Origin: Ecdyonurus torrentis
Taxonomy: Eukaryota; Arthropoda; Insecta; Ephemeroptera; Heptageniidae
Direction: 5' to 3'
NCBI GenBank assembly: GCA_949318235.1
Contig: OX439129.1
Span: forward strand, 4,942,213 to 5,006,212
DNA length: 64,000 nt
Shown here: one piece after another, positions 15,552 to 28,959 of the stretch
Position numbering within the stretch: the first letter of the stretch is position 1
Layout of the letters: every line of letters begins with the position of its first letter
The notes under the pieces: generated by a model
The model's database searches: none
The model's input: only the letters and a program-made list of their open reading frames with translations
Told to the model about the DNA's origin: nothing
Made by a program: the position numbers and the translations under genes

Positions 15552-15899
15552 TAGAGCTGTGGATTTCTTCCGGTTTATTTTATAACCGGTTTCAAAATTA
15601 CTGATTAACCGGTATTATAAGAAGCTATAAACCGAAAAAAAAATCGAAATAAATTTACTGTTGGAATTTCTTCCTGTCACTAAAAAAATCGGTTTTAAAA
15701 TATCAGAAAAACGATTTTTTGAAATCAGAAAAATCGAAAAAAATTTTTTTTATAATTTTGGATTCATAACTACCGAAAATAATTATGCATCTATTGGATC
15801 CCAAAAATCACTAATGCATTTAAATAATTTTAAAATAATAATTTAACCGAATTTGAAGTGCAAACTGATTTTTTTTTTGTAATTTTTATTTTTGATAAA

Positions 15900-17844
15900 A
15901 AAAGTTGAAATCTAAAATATTTTTAGGATTTTAAGGTAATGCATTATCCTAATAATTTCAACCATACATAACTTTTTTGATGCACTTTGATATATTTAAC
16001 AATTTTATAACCCTTTATCTTATAAAAAAGCAAAAAATATGTTAAACATTAATAACAAATCAATGCAATAGTATATATAAAATTCAATTTTTTTACAAAA
16101 TTACACTGATTTATAAATTTTGGAAAAATTCGAAATGCACGCGGCATATTTTATTATGTGCAGTACATTATATGTTTATAATATGTGCTAAGAAAAATTG
16201 CTTTTGTAAGAAGATAGTAGAAAAGATTTTATCTATTTTAAATCTTCTTACCTGCTTGACAATTTTAACCCTGTAACAAACGGTAATTTTCACAAACAAG
16301 TTGCAACTTGTTGGTGGTCATCTGATTTTTTCGTCTGGCATTTTTTACATTTTTTTCTTTAAATTCAATCCTTTTTTGTCATTTTTTTAACAATGCACAT
16401 ATATACTGTGGAACTCATTTAAACTTTGAAAATAAGTGCTGTATCTGTACATGCAATTCTTATTTTAAATCCCTCGCATTTTTTTTATTAAAAGGTAAAA
16501 TAAGAATTTATAAAAAATTTTCAAAAGATAGACACCGCGTCTCGTGGGTTGGCGAGGCTTATATAGTACAAACAATTGGTACCGTCGTGGGAAAGGTACT
16601 ATCATGTAAATTTTTAGAGGCCGTAGTAAAACCACCCAAAATGTGATTGCAAGAGACAAAGTATTTTATTTTTCATTTCATACACCTCATTTTACAAAAA
16701 TTTGCAACCTTCATAAAGATATAAAAAACTTTACTGTTGGAGAGTCAATAAAAGTTAATCCTTCTAGACATTTTTTAAAGAGGTAAAATTTGTAAGTATT
16801 ATTGTACAAACTTACACTTTGTCAAATGCGACAATACATCTGCGTGACAGGTAATATTGTATTCTCTGACCAGTGGATGTGACCAGCTACTTAGTCCCTT
16901 CTTTTTTTTATTCTAGAATTGGGGGAGCAAAGTTAAATATTCCCAATTTATTCAGTATATAATATAATAATATTTGATACTGTATATATATTATATAATA
17001 TTATATAATATATATTATATAATATAAGTTATATATTTTTTAATATATATTATTATTTTCCTGATTTATTTTAATTATTACTTTTTAAATTATTAATAAA
17101 ACACATATTATTACGTAAAATAAAGATAACTATTAAAATGCACGCGAGACAAAAATGCTATACTTCAAAAAATTAAGTTTTACCATAAAAAAATGCTAAT
17201 TAAAAATTATTCTGAACAGTTTTGAGTCTATAGCTGTCCGATTGCTGTCAGACAATTTTTACAAAAAAAAAATTTATTTTTAAATATAGTTTTTTAGTCT
17301 GCAAATTCTCATATTCTATTTTCTTGTAGCAGTACTACCATTATATTAAAAAAAAAGTAAAAAGGCTTATGAAAAAAAAAATGAAAACATGCATTTTTAT
17401 TCATGCCTGATTTTACTCAATCAATAAATATTTGCATCTTTATTAATAAATTTATTTCATTTTAAAGAGTGAGAACTTTTATCATATTATAATGAAAATA
17501 ATTGTTTTTGAACTGATTATGTTAATTCTTATCTTGCAACAGTTTTTATTATTAACTTGCTATTGATATCTTTATATAAAAAAGCAACACAATCTTTGAG
17601 TTTAAGAAGGGAAAGTAAAATCGAAAAGTAAATCGTAAAGTAAGATCATTTCATCTCTCCAAATATTACTATACGCAATCCACCACCTCTTGGGTGTAAA
17701 ATTGAAAATAGGAACTTTATTTATTGCAATTTTTTATACACTGAAAAAACAACTAAATATTTATATATTTTATATAATATATTACTTTGAAAAAGTACAG
17801 CTAATATTTGAGTGTTATAGAAATTTCAACTTGTCTAAAAAACC
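15900..17844. other. AT-rich interior of E1, no gene seen
   Basis: Very AT-rich with TATA-rich stretches near 16970-17060. A short GC-richer patch at 16540-16640 (CGTCTCGTGGGTTGGCGAGG) is unlike its surroundings but has no partner in the window and no convincing ORF. Short ORFs here have no domain I recognise. Confidence 0.6.
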
Positions 17845-18159
17845 TATAGTGTTTATATGGATGACGTTACATTCATTGCGCTTCGAGGCATACTGGAGTA
17901 GTAAATAACTTTTCTTAGCATAATTCAGGTAAGCCAAATTTCTTTGGGAAATAGGTTAATTTTTTTATTGTTATTTTTCTTAAATACTTGAGATACTAAT
18001 TCAACATATTTACAGCATCAATGCTCTCAAATATATTGCATAGTGGTTTTAAACTGGCAAAATGATTTATTTACTTATGCCTACCAGCCTACCAGAGTTT
18101 ATTAAGTTTTCCAAAATGACGTCTACTTTAACATGTATGCATACGCCATACACCCTATA
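17845..18159 (+). mobile_element. TA-MITE subfamily A, diverged copy inside E1
   Basis: Starts TATAGTGTTTATATGGATGA and ends GCCATACACCCTATA. The CRE is mutated to TGACGTTA. It is more diverged than most copies. Confidence 0.85.
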
Positions 18160-18509
18160 TACATAATTGCAGTTTATATTATTTGTTAAACAAAAACAGT
18201 TTTACAATTGTCTTACTTGTTAGTGATCACGTAAAAAAAAGATGGGAGAGAATAACTTTTAAACTTTCATATATTGGTTTGTATTTTATTATTCCATAAT
18301 TTAATAATAAATAATAATAATAATAAATCAATGTGAAGCATCGAAATGTATTCACTTAATGAATATTAGTATTTTGTAATACCAAACTATTTCTCAAGCA
18401 TTTTAATAATAATGTTTCTAGGCAATAAAATTCACGCAAAGCACATCCATATATATGCTGCAATCATAACGTGTTTACATATAAAATATGATCAACATAC
18501 GAATCTGGT

Positions 18510-18654
18510 AAGGTCAATTGCAAAGGAAAGGGGGGCACCTAGCAAAATAGTAACTCGGATCTGTATACTCCTCACTGCGAGTACAGGTTTCGAGCCTTCG
18601 AGCACACGGGCGAGGGGTGAGAGCACAACACGATGCGTAATGCATGTTTACATG
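18510..18654 (+). mobile_element. SINE remnant at the left of family F copy 1
   Basis: TACTCCTCACTGCGAGTACA, a B-box-like GGTTTCGAGCC, and GAGAGCACAACACGATGC then GTTTACATG align with the SINE at 35920-36009. It stops abruptly at the F element boundary, and the SINE 3' half is not found next to the F copies. Confidence 0.7.
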
Positions 18655-18880
18655 AATGGACGATATCGGTTTAGCGCGCGGGGTGCTGCGGGGAAAGCTA
18701 AGGGTCCCCTAATTTAACATTACGCTTATGAAGAAAAACACGTTTTTTGCGTTTTTTTAAGAAAACTACTCCACCGATTTTGGAGAAATTTAAATGAGAA
18801 ATACTAGACATACTACTACGTGTTTTAACTTTTAAGCCATAGAAAATGTTTAACAATTTTTTAAACCGATAACCTCCATT
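18655..18880 (-). mobile_element. Family F MITE, copy 1
   Basis: Ends AATGGACGATATCGGTTTA (two mismatches) and TAAACCGATAACCTCCATT form a 19-bp inverted repeat. The GC-rich interior GCGCGCGGGGTG and GGGTCCCCTAATTTAACATT is at the left. It lies in the opposite orientation to copy 2, so the two face each other around the transposase gene. Confidence 0.85.
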
Positions 18881-19238
18881 GCATTTCATAACAACCACAG
18901 ATTTGAAAGGTGCATATTTAATGTAATTGAACCACAGAAATTGCCTATTTATTTCTTACTTTCTCTAAAATGTAATAGTAATTACCGGGCTTTGTTTGTG
19001 CGATTGATTTTTAATAAAAAAACAAATTACCACTTCAAAAAGACAATGAATGGACGTGACCTTGGATTATTTTAACCTAATAATAAAGTAGGAATTATAC
19101 CTTTTTTTGTGCTCATAAACAGGCAGTCTGTTCTAAATATTAAGGGATGATAGTTCATATAAAAATATGCACTATCTCTCCTTCATACTCTCTCTTTGTT
19201 TATTTATTTTATGTGATACCAGAAAACATTATGACAAA

Positions 19239-19642
19239 TTAAGAGGGTAGGTAACGGACTGATATCTTGCAAAACTAGAACGGTTGCGAATAATAATAAT
19301 AACACAAAGTAAAGAGGAAAAGTTACTTAAAAATTTATTTATGTCAAACATGTCAAAACACGATCAAATATTTAATTTATTACATTACACTTTAGAGATA
19401 ACATGTAAATGTGGATATTTAAATTTGAGCGGGAAATTTAGTTAAATTAGAAACGTTTTTACAATTAAAAATATCATCAAATTTTTTTTTGGTATAAAAA
19501 AATATATTCTAGATTTACTTCAATTTATTTCAAGATTATAGTGTTTGTTTTATTAGAATTAAAACATGTACAAAAAAGTATTGGGAAAAGTTAGTTCTTC
19601 TTTTAGTGATTTCTGGTCCAAGTCAGTCACCTACCGCCTTAA
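19239..19642 (+). mobile_element. TTAA-MITE family P, copy 1
   Basis: TTAA on both sides. Start TTAAGAGGGTAGGTAACGGA, end CAGTCACCTACCGCCTTAA, giving imperfect TIRs. ~85% similar by eye to 36598-36997. Confidence 0.9.
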
Positions 19643-20156
19643 TCACCTTTCTATAATATTTGTTATTCAAAATAAAAGTAAAAAGAAAATCCAATACATC
19701 ACTTTGTTGTTTCTTTTATTCCTAAAATAATAATTTTTATTATTATTGTAATTAAGTAATTAAAGTATTTGTAATTTTTAGTATCTTGATTACACAGGAC
19801 TGCAATAATATATTTAACTATTTAAAAACTCGCGCTAAAATTCCAATATCATCATACAAAAGATAACAAAACTGCTGGATTTCAATAGCTATATACATTT
19901 TTGCGATGCTGTGTACTTTTGTTCATATAATTATAATAAAAGGGTTGACGTTTAACTTTATCTGACCAACCAGGTTTTGACGTTTTACCTACCCTGTCTC
20001 CCACCACATATTTTTCCACCGGTATTTACTGAATCTACAAAATTATTTTTTTTTTAACTCCTACGCACAATTCATGTTTTACTGCTGTGGATAAAAGACA
20101 TTTTTTTAGTACGTCTGAAATTTTAGTTAATTTTGTAGGAGTTTTACACTTAAAGC

Positions 20157-23100
20157 ATGGGTCGCAATAAAAATTCAAAACGAAGTATTGTATGGAAGTA
20201 TTTTAGTCAAGATGAATCAGAAACTTTTGCACAGTGCTCATTTTGTGACAAAAAATTAAGCCCAAGTGGCGAAAGCACAAGTGTTTTATTCAGTCATTTA
20301 GCCACGCATGGGATCAAGAAAGAATCCATACTACCTGCAACTAGATTAACCCCTAATGATCCAGGACCTTCAAGTAGTAAGAGCATCAATCAACAAAGCA
20401 TTAAAAACTTCACTACGCCAAAGCGCAGGAGGTAAGAAAAAAACTACTTTAATTGTATCTGTTATTTTATATAAATATTCGTCAAAGAGTGAGTTATTAT
20501 AAACAAAGTTTTTAAGTCTTTAAAAATATAATTTTATGTATAAACATGTTGTAAAATAGAACACCTCAATTTAATAGTTTTCATATCAAAATAAAACAGA
20601 ATTTTTACCCATAAAACTAAAAACTTTTTAAAATTTTAGTCATCTTTATATTTACCAAAATCGATCTACATATAATTGTAAAATTTAACTCACAAAATGT
20701 GTTTTGAGCTTTTAATTATTTTTTTTTAAACTATTAGGCTTCTATGAGTTACATCTTTGCACGTAAATTATGCTATTTCAAAAAAAAAATTTTTACTGTT
20801 AAATATAGAAATAAAAATCTTAATTCAGTGTTCAGTTTGTGAGTATTTTGTTTAATCTCTTTGTTCATTACAACTAAAAAAAAAATATATAATATATGCA
20901 CTTTAATAGAAAACAATACATCACCCAACTACCATAATAATGAAAAATTTATATTTTTTTTATTTCAATTAATCTTTTCTTGTTTAGCACTTACTGTAAG
21001 CAGTCAAAATAGTTTATTTTTTAATACAACATTGAATAATTTACTTTGCTCAGTTTATATATTATAACTTTTCTATACATAATATCAACTTAAAATAAAT
21101 AAATGTGTTATTTATTTATTTACGATGTTAGGAAACAGATTTACTAAATTAAAAAAAAAAGAAAAATAAACGTTTAAAAACGTAATTTTGGTTGTCGTCA
21201 TAAAAAAAAAGTTTTTTAATATAATAAATAGAATACGATACTTACCACCTTACATTCATATAAAACCTAATTTTTATACATTAACGTTAACAATTTCATT
21301 CTAAAATCAAATTCAGCTTATGAATTTTTAATTAACTTTGTTTGCTGTTCATAGATTTTCCAGACTTGTTTTACCCAATTACATAATTTTTTTCAATTTA
21401 ATAAAAAATTGCAATAGTTCTGTTTTCAGTATAAAAATTTAAAATTGTATATTATAATAATTTTTTTATTATAGGAATGAAGTAATACTAAAAAAGGCAA
21501 ACAAAAATGTGGCAGGACCAATCAGAACTTTTATTTTAGATTTGTTTTCTTTAATCATATAGAACATAGACTAAATCAGCATTTCGCATAAGCCACAAAC
21601 TATATAGAACCATAACATATATACCTTAAAAAAGGTATATATTTTTTTAACGTTTTTAAATTCTCAGAATATTGCAAAACCTAACAATCATAATTAATAA
21701 TGATTTTCTTATTATAATTATACCTTTTTTTTTGCTTGCTATATTGTGTTACCTTGCTACACCATTATCTTTTAAAAATCTTTAATAAAAACCCAACATG
21801 GTGGCAGACTACTTCTAATAACGTATCTAACTATTTTTCGTGTTTATTAACATATTGGACATTCGATAGAATTTTCCCTTATTATAATTGTATTTATTTT
21901 TAGTAACTGAAGTTTAATATTTATATATTGTTTTTTTAGTTACATTTGCGGATAAAATCAAATAGTTTCTGTTTTAAAAAAACTAATAATTTACATTTTT
22001 TTCCTTCAGTAAAAAAAAATGTAACTATAAAAAAAAAAGAAGAAAAAACTTTTTTGTTGATTACCATTTGTGATAGCAAAATTCTGCAGTTTTAGAAATC
22101 TTTGTTTACACAAAAATGATAACATACGTAATTTATGCCGCTACATTTATGCCATTGTATAATTGATATCTATCTACATGGTAAGAATCAATTACGTAAT
22201 TTATGTTTTATTTATGTCATTGGAGAATAAATTATTGTTAATAATAACAACTTTAATAATTGTGCTGTGCAATATATAATTTATGCTTTATAGTATAAAT
22301 ATAAGACAATAAAGCATTAATAATAAAGCATTAATAATGCAGCTATGAACATATTGTGCTAAAATTAAGCGAGCATATTTATTATACGTATTTACTTTTG
22401 TCCGAGAACAATAACAAAATAAATTTGTAATATATTACAATATTGATGGTTTTTGTTACAAAGATTTTATGCAGTTTAACATACAAATTAGGCTGAAAGG
22501 ATTAAATTAGGCTGAGAATGGGCTAGCATAAATATTATGTATTTTCTAAGGTCCACGTGCATATTGATATAGAGCGAGTAATATTTATATAACGTGGAAA
22601 TTTTCCCGGCATGTTACATAGTTCAAAAAATGTAATAAAAAAAATTTCATGCAGTAAACGGTTCAATTTATTTGCATTGTTCAAATTTTGTTACCATGCC
22701 TTGCTCTGCGCTGACGCATTTTATTTTCCACGTTATGTGAATATAACTGTATATTGATATGCACGTGTAATAAATACATAATATTTATGCTAGCCCATTG
22801 TCAGCCTAATTTAATCCTTTCAGCCTAATTTGTATGTTAAACTGCATAAAATCTTTGCAACAAACCATCAATATTGTAATATATTACAAATTTATTTTGT
22901 TATTGTTCTCGGACAAAAGTAAATACGTATAATAAATATGCTCGCTTAATTTTAGCACAATATGTTCATAGCTGCATTATTAATGCTTTATTATAATTGC
23001 TTTATTGTCTCATAATTATACTATAAAGCATAAATAATATGTTGCACAGCACAATTATTTAAGTTGTTATTATTAACAATAATTTATGCTACAATGACAC

Positions 23101-26100
23101 AAATAAAACATAAATTACGTAATTCATTCTTACCATGTAGATAGATATCAATTATACAATGGCATAAATGTAGCGGCATAAATTACGTATTTTATCATTT
23201 TTGTGTAAACAAAGATTTCTAAAACTGCAGAATTTTGCTATCACAAATGTGAATCAACAAAAAAGTTTTTTCTTCTTTTTTTTTTATAGTTACATTTTTT
23301 TTTACTGAAGGAAAAAAATGTAAATTATTAGTTTTTTTAAAACAGAAACTATTTGATTTTATCCGCAAATGTAACTAAAAAAACAATATATAAATATTAA
23401 ACTTCAGTTACTAAAAATAAATACAATTATAATAAGGGAAAATTCTATCGAATGTCCAATATGTTAATAAACACGAAAAATAGTTAGATACGTTATTAGA
23501 AGTAGTCTGCCACCATGTTGGGTTTTTATTAAAGATTTTCAAAAGATAATGGTGTAGCAAGGTAACACAATATAGCAAGCAAAAAAAAAGGTATAATTAT
23601 AATAAGAAAATCATTATTAATTGTGATTGTTAGGTTTTGCAATATTCTGAGAATTTAAAAACGTTAAAAAAATATATACCTTTTTTAAGGTATATATGTT
23701 ATGGTTCTAGTTTGTGGCTTATGCGAAATGCTGATTTAGTCTATGTTCTATATGATTAAAGAAAACAAATCTAAAATAAAAGTTCTGATTGGTCCTGCCA
23801 CATTTTTGTTTGCCTTTTTTAGTATTACTTCATTCCTATAATAAAAAAAATTATTATAATATACAATTTTAAATTTTTATACTGAAAACAGAACTATTGC
23901 AATTTTTTATTAAATTGAAAAAAATTATGTAATTGGGTAAAACAAGTCTGGAAAATCTATGAACAGCATACAAAGTTAATTAAAAATTCATAAGCTGAAT
24001 TTGATTTTAGAATGAAATTGTTAACGTTAATATATAAAAATTAGGTTTTATATGAATGTAAGGTGGTAAGTATCGTATTCTATTTATTATATTAAAAAAC
24101 TTTTTTTTTATGACGACAACCAAAATTACGTTTTTATACATTTATTTTTCTTTTCTTTTTAATTTTATAAATCTGTTTCTTCACATTGTAAATAAATTAA
24201 TAACACTTTTATATATTTTAAGTTGATATTATGTATAGAAAAGTTATAATTATAATATATAAACTGAGCGAGGTAAATTATTCAATATTGTATTAAAAAA
24301 TAAACTATTTTGACTGTCCTAGTTTGCGAGATATTATTCGATCACCTACCCCCTTAATATTAAAGCAGGAAATAAATAATATTAGTAAAATATGTCATAA
24401 ATTACAAAATAAAATAAAATAAAATTTTAAATATGATAAAATAAAATTGTAAATTAAAATTAATTAAAATTAAAATATTTACACTAAAATAAAACATAAT
24501 TTTTTTATTTTTCAGAAAGGACACTGATTCTGAATCAAACGATGATGACCACGCTGCTTCATTCCGTACCGAGACGACTGTGATGACTACAATTCCGGTG
24601 GCAGAAAGAAAATCTGCTACTTTAAATAAAAATGTACCGGATCCAAGTTTAAATGATAGCGATAAAAAGCAAAGTGATATGAGAGATTTTGTTGGCTCTC
24701 ATCGTACTTACTTTAAAAAATCATTTGTTGATTCTATATTAACTGCAATTGCACTATTTATTGCTACTGATTTAGTACCAATATCAGTTGTTGAAGGTTT
24801 AGGGTTTATTGCAATGATCAATGTTATGTTAGGACCTCACTTTGAAGTTCCATCACGCGATAGGGTTATGACAAAATTGCGAAGCTTATATGAGGAATCT
24901 ACCGTGGATGTTTTAAAAATATTAAGCTTTGCTGATAAAATAAATATAACAACTGACTGCTGGACCTCACGCGCAAAAGACTCATATATAACAGCCACCT
25001 CTCACTTTATTAATGATAACTGGAAACTAGTTAAACACACTCTTTTTACATGCAGTATGCATGAGAGGCATACATTTAAAAATTTAAAAAATAAATTGGA
25101 AGCAAAGTTATTAGAATGGGGGATAACTTCAAAAATATTAAGTACAACAAGTGACAACGCACCTAATATAATTAAGGCTGTTAAAAATAGCAATATTTTA
25201 GGAGAATCTAACGGCTGTTTTGCGCATAAATTACATTTATGTGTGATGGAGATTTTCAAGTCTAATAACAAATTAAATAGTTTGCTAATCAAATGTAAAA
25301 AAGTAGTTGGTCATTTTAGACATTCTTCTATTGCGTCTGATGGTCTGCATCAAAAACAAAAAGAGTATAAGTTACCCGAAAAAAAATTAGTGCAAGGTGT
25401 ACAAACACGCTGGAATTCATATGTTGATATGTTTAGAAGTCTTGTAGAAAGTAAAGTAGCCATATACGCTGTTTTTGAAGATAGAAATTTAACAAGTCAA
25501 GAAATGGCTAAAAAACTTGAAATAACGCGAAATGAATTCGCTATGATGGAGGCTCTAATTTACATATTGCATCCGTTTACTGTAATGTTAACGCGCGCAT
25601 GTGGAGAATCGTACGTTACAGCATCCGAAGTACGTCCTATGGTTTTTACTCTTTTAAATCGGCTATGCCCATCATATATACCAAAGCCCTCTCCCCCTGA
25701 TGCACCCTTAATTGTTATACCAGAGGAAGTAAATAAGCAGGCCTGTTTAGCAGTTAAATTTGTGCTCGCAAAGCAAGTAAGCAAACGTTTTGATATGTGC
25801 CCAAGTTGGTTAAAAAAGGCTATTGACGAGGAATATTTACAAAACGTACGTAATAAGAAGAGTAGCTTAAATAAGGAGCCAAAAAAATGCGATAAAAACC
25901 AACACGCCACGCGTATACGAAATCAGGCTGATGTTAATAGTGAATTATTAGATAGTGATGATTCTGATTCAGAGTTTGGGACAAGTGAAAATGAAGGTGA
26001 TGAATCAGAATGGGAAACTTTAGAGAACGAGGTAGAGAATGCAGGACAGGTAAGCGTATTGCAAATTGCCTCGTTCCTCGACCCACGTCATAAAGGATTA

Positions 26101-26562
26101 GTTGTTGAAACAGCGGAGGATAGGATTAAAATAAAGAATGTTGTTGAAACATTGTATAAGGAAGAGTCGCATTTGTTAGGGGGGGATCAGAATGAGGTAA
26201 CTCAAAACACCTCTGAATTTGATGAACTGTTTGACATGCCAGGAAATAATTACCATGAAATTAATAATGAATTTGAAAGCTATAGATTGGAAACAGTAAA
26301 CTTAAAGTACAGTGACAGCCCACTAGACTGGTGGAGAGTTAATGAACGCAAATTTCCAATCATGGCAAAATTAGCAAAGCGATATCTATCTATACCAGCC
26401 ACATCGGCATCTTCTGAACGTGTGTTTTCTGCTGCTGGTAATATTATAACAATTAAAAGAAGCAGTCTGTTGTCTCAAAATGTTGACATGCTGGTATTTC
26501 TATATCAAAACTCTTTCTTACGTAATAATAAAATCCATGCTACTAAAAAACGTAAGGTTTAA
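20157..26562 (+). CDS. hAT-superfamily transposase (BED finger, 2 exons), apparently intact
   Basis: Exon 1 is 20157-20431 and exon 2 is 24516-26562; the joined protein is 773 residues with no stop. The 4,084-bp intron is GT-AG (AG/GTAAGA donor, TTTTTCAG acceptor). Residues 9-51 form a BED zinc finger with C27, C30, H47 and H51. In the RNase H-like core the first catalytic Asp is D239 in TTDCWTS and the second is D305 in TTSDNAPN. The hAT CFAHKLHLCV motif begins near residue 326 and TRWNSY near 390. An acidic run precedes the C-terminal dimerisation region, with PLDWWRVN near 693 and SERVFSAAGN near 725, where the conserved Glu of hAT transposases lies. Length is normal for an Ac-like hAT. 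Role: binds transposon ends and cuts and pastes the element in the nucleus. The coding sequence looks undamaged, so recent activity is possible. It lies inside E1. The upstream start is the first ATG before the BED domain. Confidence 0.93.
21000..24320. mobile_element. 3.3-kb inverted repeat in the transposase intron
   Basis: Arms 21000-22597 and 22723-24320 are near-identical reverse complements (~1.6 kb each) around a ~125-bp centre (22598-22722) that is not self-complementary. Examples: GAAGTAATACTAAAAAAGGC at 21479 pairs with its complement near 23820, and GACAATAAAGCATTAATAAT at ~22305 pairs near 22990. The right end continues to CACCTACCCCCTTAA (24342-24357), the terminus of TTAA family P, whereas the left arm has no such end. 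It has no coding capacity. I infer a TTAA-type foldback element inserted in the intron. Confidence 0.9.
24310..24357 (-). mobile_element. Family P-type TTAA terminus at the palindrome's right edge
   Basis: Read on the minus strand it is TTAAGGGGGTAGGTGATCGA then ATATCTCGCAAACTAGGACA, matching the first ~45 bp of family P at 36598. Confidence 0.8.
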
Positions 26563-26576
26563 TATGATATTTTATT

Positions 26577-26795
26577 AATGGAGGTTATCGGTTTAAAAAA
26601 ATGCTTAAAAATGACTATGGCTTAAAACACGTAAAAGTATGTCTAGTATTTCTCATTTAAATTTCTCCGAAATCGGTGGAGTAGTTTTCTCAAAAATCGC
26701 AAAAAAACGTGATTTTCTCCATTAGCGTAATGTTAAATTAGGGGACCCTTAGCTTTCCCCGCATCACCCCGCGCGCTAAACCGATAACCTCCATT
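26577..26795 (+). mobile_element. Family F MITE, copy 2
   Basis: Perfect 19-bp TIRs AATGGAGGTTATCGGTTTA and TAAACCGATAACCTCCATT. It begins only 14 bp after the transposase stop codon, so it probably forms the 3' UTR. The GC-rich part (GGGGACCC, CCCCGCGCGC) is at the right. No 8- or 2-bp target duplication is evident. Confidence 0.88.
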
Positions 26796-28486
26796 ATATA
26801 ATAAAATATATTCTTTTCTTCTAAAATAATTTTAACATTAAGAAAAAAATACATTTTCTCTCTTAGCATATATAGTTTTAATTTATTTTTATATTAGCTA
26901 TTAGTTTTGCTAAATGAACACAAAAAACATATTTGCGTTAAATATGGTGCACTTTTTTTTTTATTACAATGAAATATTGTTGTTGCTAACTTTGTAAATT
27001 ACGGCACAGCATAATGTATATTATACTACACGTAAAAAAATCAATTTATTTACAACATTATTTATTTATTAAATGGTAAAGGTTAAATAATTCTCCAATA
27101 AAATAAATTTGATTTATTTATTTTTGTCTGTGCTAATATTGTTTTTTCAGTTCGTTTTTTTATAACATAACTTACTAAAAAAGCAAACATAAAAATTAAC
27201 TTTTGAATACTCGCTCCGTAAAAATAATTTTTCAAACATTATTTACAAATAGTTTTCTAAATTCTTGTAATATATAATTAATATTTTACTAAAATAATAT
27301 TAATAATTATAAAATCATTTGAAGTAAAAGATAACTGACTTAGACCAGATATCGTCAAAAGAAGAAATTTACAACTATTTCTTGTTTATTATATATTTCC
27401 AACAAAGCAAAAACACTATAATTTTCAAATAAAATTGAGTAAATTAAAAACAATGTTTTGCAAAAACTTTTAATGATATTTTAATGCAAAAAAGTTTTTA
27501 ATGTGAATAAAATTTGCAGCTAAAATTTGAATTGACACATTACTATGTTATGTTTATCGTAAAATGACTTAAATATTTGGTCGTGTTTTTACATGTTTGT
27601 TGTAGCTAAAAATTCACATATTTATACTATTTCTTCTCTATTTTGACTGTGTTTAATAATTCAAGACCGTCTAGTATGCAAGATATTAGTGTATGTATAT
27701 ATCTTATATTAAATATATTTATATTAAATATTAACCTGTTAGCTTAAATAAAACATATTAATTTAAGAAATCTGTCATTTAACTATTTTCATTAAGAATT
27801 TGTGATGTAAATAAGCTTTTTTTCCATAAAACAAAGTAGATTCAAGATTTATATCAATAAATTTCATAGAAATATGAAATATATATTTAAAACACAATAT
27901 TTAAATAACAGATATGTTCAATGTCGGGATAACGGTATTAAATAATGCAATTTTTTAAATCTAAATTTAAAAAAATCTTGCTCTTTATTAATTTTTTTTT
28001 TCAAATGTCTGGTTTTGTAATTAACGGTAAAAGGGCATTATTTGCTTGTCTAATATACGTCATGGTTAAAAATTGTCATTAGCATAACAGAATGTATATT
28101 GAAACATATATTTGTAAACATAAATAATGCAGTCCTCAAAGAATGAGTTCATATATCTCTTATAATAATATACATGAAAAATCAGCTCGGCAATATGAAT
28201 GTTAACATTTTTAATTTTGTGTAATAAAGACTTTGTTTTCTTTTATTTATACATAGGAATATATTATTGAATAATCTTCTTGTACTGGTGACTGTGCTTA
28301 AAAAACATAATAAATGTGGTTTACCTGAACTGTTTTCTTTTTATTTCCTTTTATTTACCTTTAACATACTTTGTTACAATCTTGAATTTTGTAAATTTTA
28401 AAAACATTAAACATTTTGAGCTAGTTTTTTTATTTAATTAAAAAAGTGTATAAAAAATCGTTCGTAGCTCTAAAACTAAATATAGG
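26796..28486. other. AT-rich interior of E1, no gene seen
   Basis: No ORF with a recognisable domain, no paired termini and no match to the other repeats in the window. Confidence 0.6.
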
Positions 28487-28652
28487 TTACCTGTTTAAAT
28501 AATTCTTTAAAAAATTCTAATGCTTAAAACGCATAAAAATATGTCTAGTATTTTTTAATTAAATTTCTCCGAAAAAGGTGGAGTAGTTTTCTCAAAAATT
28601 GCAATAAAAAAATTGTTTTCCACCAATATCGTAATGTTAAATTAGGGGACTC
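28487..28652 (+). mobile_element. Family F MITE, truncated copy 3
   Basis: Shares AAATATGTCTAGTATTT, GGTGGAGTAGTTTTCTCAAA and CGTAATGTTAAATTAGGGGA with copy 2. It stops at GGGGACTCTA, before the GC-rich terminus. Confidence 0.8.
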
Positions 28653-28959
28653 TAAAAAAAACAAACAAAGAAAGATAGAATTTTTTTTTACAATATAAAT
28701 TTAAGTAATGACTTAATATTTGTTTTTCAAAAAAAATAACGTTTAATGTGTGCAATTATAGCTTTAACACTAGTTTATTAAAAAAAAGAATTGACTCTAT
28801 TTTTGAAGTGCTGTAACGTGGTCACAAAGTAATTTATACTTAAACAGTTTCATCAGTATATATGCGTATTAGAAAATTAGAATGTTTAAGTAAATCGTGG
28901 GTCAAGTCAGCAGTAAATGACGCAACCTGCCCAATATTGTCCTATTTTGGCCATGAACG

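Noticed and set aside
25002..25910. Two reverse-strand ORFs (96 and 116 codons)
   Set aside because: Antisense shadows of the transposase exon 2.
18655..26795. Family F repeats as the true terminal inverted repeats of the transposase element
   Set aside because: Each F copy has its own 19-bp TIRs at both ends, further copies lie elsewhere, and no 8-bp duplication flanks 18655/26795. It remains a weaker alternative to the E1 ends.
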